Program-made: the position numbers and the translations under genes
Shown here: one piece after another, positions 17,178 through 24,083 of the stretch
Numbering within the stretch: the stretch's first letter is position 1
How the letters are laid out: each line of letters starts with the position of its first letter
Notes under the pieces: generated by a model
The model's database searches: none
What the model was told of the DNA's origin: nothing
Seen by the model: only the letters and a program-made list of their open reading frames with translations
Origin: an uncultured Arcobacter sp.
Lineage (GTDB): Bacteria; Campylobacterota; Campylobacteria; Campylobacterales; Arcobacteraceae
Reading direction: 5' to 3'
DNA: 32,153 nt
Assembly: GCA_913054415.1 (NCBI GenBank)
Contig: CAJXII010000002.1
Location: 1 to 32,153 of the forward strand

Positions 17178-18493
17178 AATTTTTCCTGTAAGATTTTAGT
17201 TATATCTTCTATGTTATATTCAGATTTTTCTAAAGTTTTACGATCAACTAGCTCTACTAAACCATCTTGCAGTTTTTTACCAATAACTATAGCATAAGGA
17301 AATCCCAAAAGTTCAAAATCACCCATCTTAAAACCAAATCTCTCTTTTTTCCTATCATCTATAATCACACTAATACCAGCTGATTGTAACTCTTGATATA
17401 TTTTTTCACCCGCTTGTAGCTCTTCATCTTTTTTAGCATTTGATACAATAATATCTACAAAATAAGGGGTGGTTGATTTGGTCCAAATACAACCTTTTTG
17501 GTCGTGATTTTGTTCTATTACTGCGGCTATTAGTCTGCTAACACCTATACCAAAAGTTGCCATGATAAATGGTTGTGTTTTTCCATTCTCATCTAAAAAA
17601 TGTGCTTCAAGTGGTTTGGAATATTTATCTCCTAGTTGAAAAATATGTCCAACTTCTATCCCTTTTTTAAAATATAATTTTCCACCACAAGAACATTTTT
17701 GTTGCACCTGTTTAGTTTGTAACTCCTCATAGCTTAGAGCATTTAGTGCATCAACTTCTGCTTCATTGTCAAAAATTGTTTCTATATTTGCTCCATAATC
17801 ACAATCTTGACACACTAAAATAGTATCTTCACCGCTATTTGCTAAAACATGAAATTCTTTACTTCCACTTCCTCCAATAGCACCTGAATCTGCTTCTACT
17901 ACTCTAAAATCAAGTCCAAGTTTGGTAAATATATTTTTGTAAGTTTGTTCCATAAGTTCAAATTCTCTTACCATATCTTCGTGTGAGCTATGAAATGAAT
18001 ATCCATCTTTCATCAAAAACTCACGACCTCTTAAAAGTCCAAATCTAGGTCTTGCTTCATCTCTAAATTTTGTATTTATTTGGTATAGATTAATAGGAAG
18101 ATCCCTATAACTTTTGGCTCTATTTTTTGCCAAAGTTACCATAGCTTCTTCATTTGTAGGACTTAAAACGAAACTGTTTTGATGTCTATCTTGTATTCTT
18201 AACATCTCTTTACCCATATCTTCAGATCTGCCACTTTTCTCCCATAAACCTAGTGGAGTTACAAAACTTAGTTGAACTTCATTACATCCAGCTTTGTCAA
18301 GCTCTTGTTTGACAATAGATCTAATATTGTCTAAAACCATTTTTCCCAATGGCAAATAGTTATAAAGTCCAGCTCCCTCTTGAACAATAAAACCACCTTT
18401 TACTAGATATTGATGTGATGGCAGTGTCGCATCTGATGGTATCTCTTTTGTTGTTGGTATAAGTAATCTTGAAAATCTCATATAGTTATCCAT
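17171..18493 (-). CDS. proS: Prolyl-tRNA synthetase lacking the INS editing domain
   Basis: ProRS charges tRNA-Pro. Class II motif 2 is at FRDEARPRFGLLRGREF (143-159) and motif 3 at FGIGVSRL (314-321), and the anticodon domain follows (about 345-440). The protein has 440 residues against about 570 in C. jejuni. The missing part is the INS domain, which hydrolyses mischarged Ala-tRNA-Pro. INS normally lies between the CxxCDYxAN block (here CQDCDYGAN, 228-236) and the CxxCG block before KGIEVGHIF (here CSCGG, 267-271). Only about 30 residues remain between them. The listed ATG has no ribosome binding site; the in-frame ATG at 18481 (MRFSRLL) follows a GGA and matches the family start, so it may be the true one. 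Confidence 0.95.
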   Translation of the reverse strand: MDNYMRFSRLLIPTTKEIPSDATLPSHQYLVKGGFIVQEGAGLYNYLPLGKMVLDNIRSIVKQELDKAGCNEVQLSFVTPLGLWEKSGRSEDMGKEMLRIQDRHQNSFVLSPTNEEAMVTLAKNRAKSYRDLPINLYQINTKFRDEARPRFGLLRGREFLMKDGYSFHSSHEDMVREFELMEQTYKNIFTKLGLDFRVVEADSGAIGGSGSKEFHVLANSGEDTILVCQDCDYGANIETIFDNEAEVDALNALSYEELQTKQVQQKCSCGGKLYFKKGIEVGHIFQLGDKYSKPLEAHFLDENGKTQPFIMATFGIGVSRLIAAVIEQNHDQKGCIWTKSTTPYFVDIIVSNAKKDEELQAGEKIYQELQSAGISVIIDDRKKERFGFKMGDFELLGFPYAIVIGKKLQDGLVELVDRKTLEKSEYNIEDITKILQEKFC

Positions 18494-18509
18494 TGTTTTA
18501 TTTTTTTGT

Positions 18510-18517
18510 ATTTTATC
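18510..18517 (-). promoter_or_regulatory. Putative proS promoter -10
   Basis: The minus strand reads TTAGATAAAATAC, with GATAAAAT at 18517-18510. This is the same core as before thrB, carB and rplY. It would give a leader of about 10 bases to the first ATG or about 22 to the ATG at 18481. It probably drives the head of the 14-gene run. Confidence 0.5.
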
Positions 18518-18549
18518 TAATTTTAATATTAATATAGGTTAAACTAGTT

Positions 18550-18576
18550 TATAATATCAAAATTTAATCTAAATGG
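18550..18576 (+). promoter_or_regulatory. argB promoter -10 and ribosome binding site
   Basis: TATAAT at 18550-18555 lies 30 bases before the argB ATG, and GGA at 18574-18576 is a modest ribosome binding site. It is divergent from the proS promoter within a 92-base spacer. Confidence 0.5.
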
Positions 18577-18585
18577 AATAATATA

Positions 18586-19437
18586 ATGAAACAAAAAATT
18601 ACAGAAGTAAAGACTCTACTTGAGTCATTGCCGTATATCCAAAAATATACAAATAAAATTTTTGTGATCAAATATGGTGGATCAGCACAAATAAATCCAG
18701 CACTAAAAGATAAGTTTGCTCAAGATATTTTATTGATGTATCTAGTTGGTATCAAACCAGTAATAGTGCATGGTGGCGGTAATAAAATCAACTCTATACT
18801 AGATAAGATGCAAATAAAAAGTGAGTTTGTAGATGGACTTCGAGTTACAAATGAACAAATTATGGAAGTAGTAGAGATGGTATTATCTGGAAATATAAAT
18901 AAAGAGATAACACTACTACTTAATGAACATGGAGCAAAAGCAATAGGTATCAATGGAAAAGATGCTTCGCTACTAAAAGCTACTGCAAAAGATGGTGGTA
19001 AATATGGTTTAGTTGGGCAAATAGATAAAATAGATAATAGTGTAGTCAAAAAACTATTAGATGAAAAATTTATACCAGTTATTGCTCCTATTGCATCAGG
19101 AGAAACATTAGGTCATCCAGGATACAATATCAATGCAGATTTGGCAGCTAGTCAGATTGCCAAAAGCCTAAATGCTCAAAAAATTATCTTTATGACTGAT
19201 ATACAAGGGGTGCTTGATAAAGATAAAAATCTTCTTGATACATTGACAAAAGATGAGATAGAGGCATTGAAAAAAGATGAAACTATAGTAGGTGGTATGA
19301 TACCTAAAGTTGATGCTTGTTTGGAAGCAGTAAATGGTGGAGTAAAAAAAGCACATATTATAGATGGAAGAGTAGAACATGCTCTTTTACTTGAAATTTT
19401 TACAAATTCAGGGGTTGGAACAGTTATAAAAAATTAG
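18586..19437 (+). CDS. argB: Acetylglutamate kinase ArgB
   Basis: ArgB phosphorylates N-acetylglutamate, the second step of arginine synthesis and the step before ArgC. The 283 residues carry the amino-acid-kinase glycine loops KYGGSAQ (29-35) and VHGGGNKI (60-67). They also carry the INADLAASQIAKSL block and the ATP-site segment VGGMIPKVDACLEAV near 232-246. The N-terminal helix that mediates hexamer formation in arginine-inhibited ArgB enzymes seems present (LLESLPYIQKYTNK), which suggests feedback control; this is inference. It is monocistronic and flanked by the divergent proS unit and a convergent transporter gene. Confidence 0.97.
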   Translation: MKQKITEVKTLLESLPYIQKYTNKIFVIKYGGSAQINPALKDKFAQDILLMYLVGIKPVIVHGGGNKINSILDKMQIKSEFVDGLRVTNEQIMEVVEMVLSGNINKEITLLLNEHGAKAIGINGKDASLLKATAKDGGKYGLVGQIDKIDNSVVKKLLDEKFIPVIAPIASGETLGHPGYNINADLAASQIAKSLNAQKIIFMTDIQGVLDKDKNLLDTLTKDEIEALKKDETIVGGMIPKVDACLEAVNGGVKKAHIIDGRVEHALLLEIFTNSGVGTVIKN

Positions 19438-19501
19438 GTAATTTTTATACTTTTTCTTATTCTTCATCCCTTTCACTCATTCTCATTTTCGTCATTCCCG
19501 A

Positions 19502-19559
19502 CTCTGTTTCCCATCGTCCCTAATGAGAGCGTCCCCATTGAGGACGATGGGGATAAGAG
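19502..19559. repeat. GC-richer imperfect palindrome in the argB-transporter spacer
   Basis: The 135-base spacer between convergent argB and the transporter gene is unlike its surroundings. Bases 19450-19520 are strongly pyrimidine-rich, and 19480-19555 are near 50% GC. Arms CCCATCGTCC (19510-19519) and GGACGATGGG (19542-19551) are exact inverted repeats. Pairing extends inward with AATG/CATT around a 10-base loop, and outward with CTCT/AGAG (19502-19505 with 19556-19559). Two near-identical 13-mers (19515-19527 and 19530-19542, 11 of 13 matching) are direct repeats inside it. No T-run follows on either strand, so it is not a standard terminator. It may be a dispersed repeat or a structured 3' end. 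Confidence 0.6.
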
Positions 19560-19572
19560 AAAGTAACTTTAA

Positions 19573-20889
19573 CTAACTCCACAATACCATAGCTATTGTT
19601 GTAGTAAGTAGTATAGCTAATATATTAAATATGATCCCATAACTTGCCATATTTTTAATACTAAGCACTCTACTACTCATAGCAATAGCATTTGGTGGGG
19701 TTGCAATAGGCAACATAAAAGCATAACTAGCACAAATAGTAGCGACCATAAGTATCAGATTGATATCTATATTTGAAGCTTCACCTAAAGAATATATAAT
19801 AGGCAAAGCTATAGATATAAGTGCAGTATTGCTAGTAACTTCTGTCGTAAAAGTTATCATAGTAGCAACTATAAGTATAAGAACTATTGGGCTCAAACTT
19901 GTAAGTGCCAAAAGCATATTTGATATAGCTTGAGCAAGTCCAGTAGCACCAAAGGCAGATGCGATTGAAAAACCTGCTCCAAATAAAAATATGATCTCAT
20001 AAGGTATATTTTTACTATCATCCCATTCTAAAAAACCAATATTTGGTATAAACATCAATATACCATAAGACAATAATATCACAGCATCATGTGAAAAATG
20101 TAATAATGAATTTAGAAATAGTGTCACAATCAGTAAAAGTAAAATATTTTTCATCCTATTTTGCTCTTTATTTAAAGTGATTTGTTGCTCTTCTAGTTGA
20201 ACTTGTAAATTTGCAACCCCAATAGATAAAATAAATGATACAACAACTAGCATAATAGCAGCAAGAGGTATAGTTTTTGCCATCCAAGTTATAAATGATA
20301 ATTTATCAAGTCCTTTATCATCTAAAAAGCCCATAAGGATTAGATTAGGTGGTGTGCCAATAGGAGTGATTATCCCACCAATACTAGCTCCATAGGCAAC
20401 TGCAAGGACAAGTCTGATTTTTAGTTTTTGAATATTGGTTAAAAATAAAGCTATAGGCATCAACAAAAGTGCTGTTGTTGTGTTTGATAGTAGTGAACTT
20501 AAAAGTGCAGATGTGATACTAAGAGCAAATATAATACCTCTGGAGCTTTTAGGAAATATTGCTAATAGTTTGTGTGCTATAGCTTTATGAAGTCCAATCT
20601 TTTCAACTGCAATAGCTAATAAAAATCCACCTAAAAATAAAAATATTATAGTTTTAGAATAATTTACAGTTGTTGCTTTTATAGATAATATGCCCAATAG
20701 TGGAAATAATATTATTGGTAAAAGTGATACCACACCTAGTGGTAAAGCTCCATTCGTCCAAAGTGAGATAAGCAATATTACTACACCTATAAGTGATGAT
20801 TGTGTAGTGTCGAATATAATTGTGGCAAAGAAAAATCCTATTAACGATAAGATTAGTGAAAATATTATATTTTTGTGTTCTGTTATCAT
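19573..20889 (-). CDS. SLC13/DASS family sodium-coupled anion transporter
   Basis: This is a 438-residue inner-membrane protein with about 11 hydrophobic segments in two inverted halves. Each half has the family Ser-Asn-Thr motif and a TPPN loop: SNT at 135-137 with TPPN at 179-182, and SNT at 353-355 with TPPN at 397-400. These motifs bind sodium and the carboxylate or anion substrate in VcINDY-like transporters. Likely substrates are C4-dicarboxylates, citrate or sulfate; sequence alone does not decide. The ATG overlaps the exonuclease stop (ATGA), so the two genes are translationally coupled. It is the last gene of a minus-strand run that ends at the palindromic spacer. Confidence 0.88.
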   Translation of the reverse strand: MITEHKNIIFSLILSLIGFFFATIIFDTTQSSLIGVVILLISLWTNGALPLGVVSLLPIILFPLLGILSIKATTVNYSKTIIFLFLGGFLLAIAVEKIGLHKAIAHKLLAIFPKSSRGIIFALSITSALLSSLLSNTTTALLLMPIALFLTNIQKLKIRLVLAVAYGASIGGIITPIGTPPNLILMGFLDDKGLDKLSFITWMAKTIPLAAIMLVVVSFILSIGVANLQVQLEEQQITLNKEQNRMKNILLLLIVTLFLNSLLHFSHDAVILLSYGILMFIPNIGFLEWDDSKNIPYEIIFLFGAGFSIASAFGATGLAQAISNMLLALTSLSPIVLILIVATMITFTTEVTSNTALISIALPIIYSLGEASNIDINLILMVATICASYAFMLPIATPPNAIAMSSRVLSIKNMASYGIIFNILAILLTTTIAMVLWS

Positions 20890-21632
20890 ATATGTCCCAT
20901 AATCTTATCAAGAGTATATTTCATATCATCATCTAGTTCCATTTTGTCCATCATCCAGTTGATATATCCTATATCTTCATCACAAATATCTTCAACTTTT
21001 CTACCTTTGTATTTACCAAATTTAAAAGTTTCAATAAAAATAGGAGTATTTGTAAGCTCAACCATTTTTACCATAGGATTTACTCCTACAAATTGCTCTT
21101 TTGTAAGTTTAACTAAATAAGATAATAAAAGTTTCATCACTAAAACATCTCCAATTGCATCGTGTGCTTTTATAGTGATATTATATTTTTGTGCTTCATT
21201 TAGTTCATCTTTGTATAGTTCTAAAGAGTATCTAAGATATTGTAAAGCATGAGATGAGCTATCTTTGATAAGATGTTTTGCAACTCTTAGAGTATCTATA
21301 ATTTTAAGATTTGGTTCAAATCCCTCTTTTTTCAACATCCCCAAATCAAATGGCATATTGTGTGCTATAAGATAGTTTTCTTGGTTGTTTAACTCTTGAA
21401 GTATTTTATAAAAATTTGTTTGTGTAAATGATACTTTATCTTTTATCATATCAGGAGTGATATGATGAACTGCCATAGCCTCTATTTTAATAGGAAGCTC
21501 TGTGCTACAAAGCTCATCAAAAACTTCAACTTTATCTTTATTATGAACTATCATAGCTCCCACTTGGATAATTCTATCTTCATCTTGATTACCTGTTGTT
21601 TCTGTATCAAACAATATATATTTAGCTGCCAT
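20886..21632 (-). CDS. DEDDh 3'-5' exonuclease with C-terminal DUF3820-like domain
   Basis: The N-terminal 175 residues are a DnaQ-type exonuclease. The DEDDh catalytic set is complete: D9 and E11 in FDTETTG, D96 in AHNMPFD, and H157 and D162 in HDAIGD. Residues 203-245 add a small module with FGKYKGRKVEDI and IGYINWMM. It matches the FGKYKG-x(n)-GYI-x-W pattern of DUF3820-like domains. Such exonucleases act in DNA repair or RNA trimming; a pol III epsilon role is possible but the extra domain is not typical of it. AAGGA lies eight bases before the ATG. The TGA stop overlaps the transporter start. Confidence 0.85.
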   Translation of the reverse strand: MAAKYILFDTETTGNQDEDRIIQVGAMIVHNKDKVEVFDELCSTELPIKIEAMAVHHITPDMIKDKVSFTQTNFYKILQELNNQENYLIAHNMPFDLGMLKKEGFEPNLKIIDTLRVAKHLIKDSSSHALQYLRYSLELYKDELNEAQKYNITIKAHDAIGDVLVMKLLLSYLVKLTKEQFVGVNPMVKMVELTNTPIFIETFKFGKYKGRKVEDICDEDIGYINWMMDKMELDDDMKYTLDKIMGHI

Positions 21633-21641
21633 TTGGTATCC

Positions 21642-22625
21642 TTATTTTTGGTTTATTATATCTTTTTTTACTATATTAAAATTTAAATTATTGCTAAAAC
21701 AACTATCTATTTTACAAGCCAGATAGAGTTTTGTGTCATAAACATATCTATATAAAAATGGATAATCTATAGAATTTATATCTATCTTATTGAGATTTGT
21801 TTTATTGGATTTAATAAAAATAGGGCTATATTTTAACATAAGATCTGTTTTGAGTGCAGTTGGATAATAAGATGGATATTGATTTAGTTGTGATGAAAAT
21901 TGTTGGAGTGTTTGTTTTACAATACCGATATAGTTATTGTTAGCTTCTAGTGTAGCGTATTTTAAGATATTCATAAGATTTGTTGCTAAGCTATTTTTAT
22001 AGCCACCTTCATCTATATTGGCATATATTTTGAGCAAATCATCTGAGGTAAACCATCTTTTATTTTTATAAAAAATCTTTATAGAGTTTTGCACAAGTTT
22101 TGAGAAAATTTTAAAATATTTTTTATTTAGTGTTACCTCATAAGCTTCAAAAACACAACTAGCCAAAAAAGAATAATCCTCAAGTAAAGCTTTTTGTGTA
22201 GGTTGAACTTTTAATATCGTTTGATGATAAAGTGTATTGTTTTTAAACATTGTATTTAGTAAACTATCTAGTGAATCAATAGCTTCTTGAATATATCGTT
22301 TATCAAAAACAGAAGCTTGAAATTTTGCTTTTATATAAAGAGCATTCCAAGCGGCATTGATTTTATAATCTATAAATGGGTATGGTTTTTTTGTTCTATA
22401 TTGTGCTAATAGTTTGATGATTTTATCTATAGATTTTGGTGGATGATCGTTTGTGATATGAGTATTACTAAGTTCTCCATCAAAATTACCATCTTGATTG
22501 ATCCCTAGATATTCTAGTGAGGTTTTGATTGTTTTTTTATCTATGTTGTGTCGTTTTAGATAATTATATACTTTAAAATAATCAAACAAAAAATAAAATC
22601 CCTCTGATTCTTCTTGATTGTAATT
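21642..22625 (-). pseudogene. C-terminal part of YyaL/DUF255 protein, separated by an in-frame TGA
   Basis: This 327-codon frame continues the upstream gene without frameshift after the TGA at 22628-22626. The first residues are NYNQEESEGFYFLFDYFKVY. They match the stretch that follows ADS in the family, where EEGxFYVW and a short helix occur. The rest is the alpha/alpha-barrel part of the protein. No good ribosome binding site and start are visible near its beginning; the earliest possible start is a TTG at 22589. It is open to the end with no second defect, so the mutation is recent, a sequencing error, or the codon is read through. It ends nine bases before the exonuclease gene. Confidence 0.7.
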
Positions 22626-23630
22626 TCAACTATCAGCATTACTAGCACTTTTATAAAGATGTTGTTGTTCAAATCTTTTGTCCATTTGGGCAATAGTATT
22701 TATAACAACTTTTTTATATAGTGGATTGTGTGTGATATTGTATGCTTGTGTATATGATGAGATAAGTTCAGCATTGGTATAAAGCATCTTTTCAAAGTGT
22801 GGGATTTCCCATCTTTGATCTACACTATATCTAAAAAATCCACCCTCTATTTGTTCATATATTCCACCTTTTGCCATAGAATCTAAAGCTGAAGTTGCCA
22901 TCTTCAAAGCTTGAGAGTTTTTAGTGATTTGATATAGTTTAAGCAAAAGATCTATACTTGAAGGATGTGGGAATTTAGGAGCTATGCTAAAACCGTTGTA
23001 TTTAAAATCAAAATAACTACCAAACTGCTTGATAGTTTTATTCTCTAGTTGTTTATCTAATGGTGATGTGGTAATTTGTTTATGTTGATTATTATAAGCT
23101 TGTTGGTTGATATCATCACCATATTTGTCTAATTTTTGTTGTGGTATTTTAATAATCTGATTTAAAATATTTATCAACCCTTGTGATCTATATCCACTAT
23201 CTTTGGGGATATATGTAGCACTAAACAATGGTTTCATATCGCTTGTAAGTATAATAGTAAGAGGCCAACCACCGCCTTTGTGGTGCATAATACGATATAT
23301 TTTTTGATAGTATTGATCAATATGTGGATATTGCTCTTTATCTACTTTTATACTAATAAAATATTTATTCAATAGTGTTGCTACTTTTTGATTTTCAAAA
23401 CTCTCTTTTGCCATTACATGACACCAATGGCAAGTGCTATATCCAATAGATAAAAATATAAGTTTTTTCTCTTTTTTTGCTTTTGTAAAAACCTCTTTAT
23501 TCCAAGCATACCAATCTACGGGATTATCTTTATGTTGTAGAAGATATGGAGATGTTTCATGTGATAAATGGTTTGAGGCAAATAAATATAGTGTGCTACA
23601 AAGCAATAAAATAATATATTTTTTTACCAT
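22626..23630 (-). CDS. YyaL/DUF255 thioredoxin-domain protein, N-terminal half (truncated)
   Basis: The family (bacterial YyaL, human SPATA20) has an N-terminal thioredoxin-like DUF255 domain and a C-terminal alpha-helical barrel; its function is poorly known. A signal peptide (residues 1-18) is followed by SHETSPYLLQHKDNPVDW, the family hallmark, and C67-H-W-C70 in the thioredoxin site. Translation stops at TGA after SASNADS, in the middle of the barrel, giving 334 residues. The whole frame to 21642 would be 662 codons, the usual length. The ATG lies four bases after the TsaC-like gene with no clear ribosome binding site. The predicted export is unusual for a family often cytosolic. Confidence 0.8.
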   Translation of the reverse strand: MVKKYIILLLCSTLYLFASNHLSHETSPYLLQHKDNPVDWYAWNKEVFTKAKKEKKLIFLSIGYSTCHWCHVMAKESFENQKVATLLNKYFISIKVDKEQYPHIDQYYQKIYRIMHHKGGGWPLTIILTSDMKPLFSATYIPKDSGYRSQGLINILNQIIKIPQQKLDKYGDDINQQAYNNQHKQITTSPLDKQLENKTIKQFGSYFDFKYNGFSIAPKFPHPSSIDLLLKLYQITKNSQALKMATSALDSMAKGGIYEQIEGGFFRYSVDQRWEIPHFEKMLYTNAELISSYTQAYNITHNPLYKKVVINTIAQMDKRFEQQHLYKSASNADS

Positions 23631-23634
23631 AATA

Positions 23635-24078
23635 TTATCTTATTTTTATAGATTTTGTTTTTGAAAGTTTGATAATAGAGGAACTTTTTTTTTCTTGAAA
23701 TAGATTTTTATTTAATACCTTTACATCACAAGTTGATGAAGCAAATTGTAAATCAAATTTATCACCAGAAAGATTGGCAGAACTTGAATATAAGGATCTA
23801 AATTTTTTGATAAATTTATGGTGATGATCATCTATATCAATAACTCTAAAACTTTTTTGATTGGGATAAATAAATGTTGTTTTTTTTGCATTTCTAACTG
23901 TTTTGCGAAATTTTTTAGGAACTCTTGTAAAAGTTTTTAGAGTTTTAAAACTATCTACAACTTTTAAGATTTTTTTATTATCGGAACGATTTTTTATAGT
24001 TGTAAGTTTTTTATCATCATTTGATAAAAAACCTACAGTTGTATCTGTTTGCACTAAATAGATTAATTTTGGATCCAT
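23635..24078 (-). CDS. Sua5/YciO/YrdC (TsaC-like) protein, short form
   Basis: TsaC makes threonylcarbamoyl-AMP from threonine, bicarbonate and ATP for t6A37 in tRNA. Two signatures are clear: LVQTDTTVGF (8-17), matching the PTDTVYGL block, with KNR (29-31) in the K-x-R position; and SSSANLSGD (98-106), matching SSANxSG. The protein has only 147 residues against about 190 in E. coli TsaC, and the middle is shortened. A catalytic role is likely but not certain; it could be a YciO-like relative. It starts five bases after the carB stop, with no ribosome binding site, so coupling to carB is likely. The calculated charge is strongly basic. Confidence 0.75.
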   Translation of the reverse strand: MDPKLIYLVQTDTTVGFLSNDDKKLTTIKNRSDNKKILKVVDSFKTLKTFTRVPKKFRKTVRNAKKTTFIYPNQKSFRVIDIDDHHHKFIKKFRSLYSSSANLSGDKFDLQFASSTCDVKVLNKNLFQEKKSSSIIKLSKTKSIKIR

Positions 24079-24083
24079 TTAGA

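Noticed and set aside
22626..22628. TGA read as tryptophan (altered genetic code)
   Set aside because: TGA ends at least three other genes cleanly here, including two ATGA stop-start overlaps (20886-20889 and 27861-27864).
22580..22650. The TGA in yyaL as a selenocysteine codon
   Set aside because: The position is in a variable linker after ADS, far from the CHWC thioredoxin site. The sequence just after the TGA forms only a weak AU-rich hairpin, not a convincing SECIS, and no selenoprotein is known at this site.
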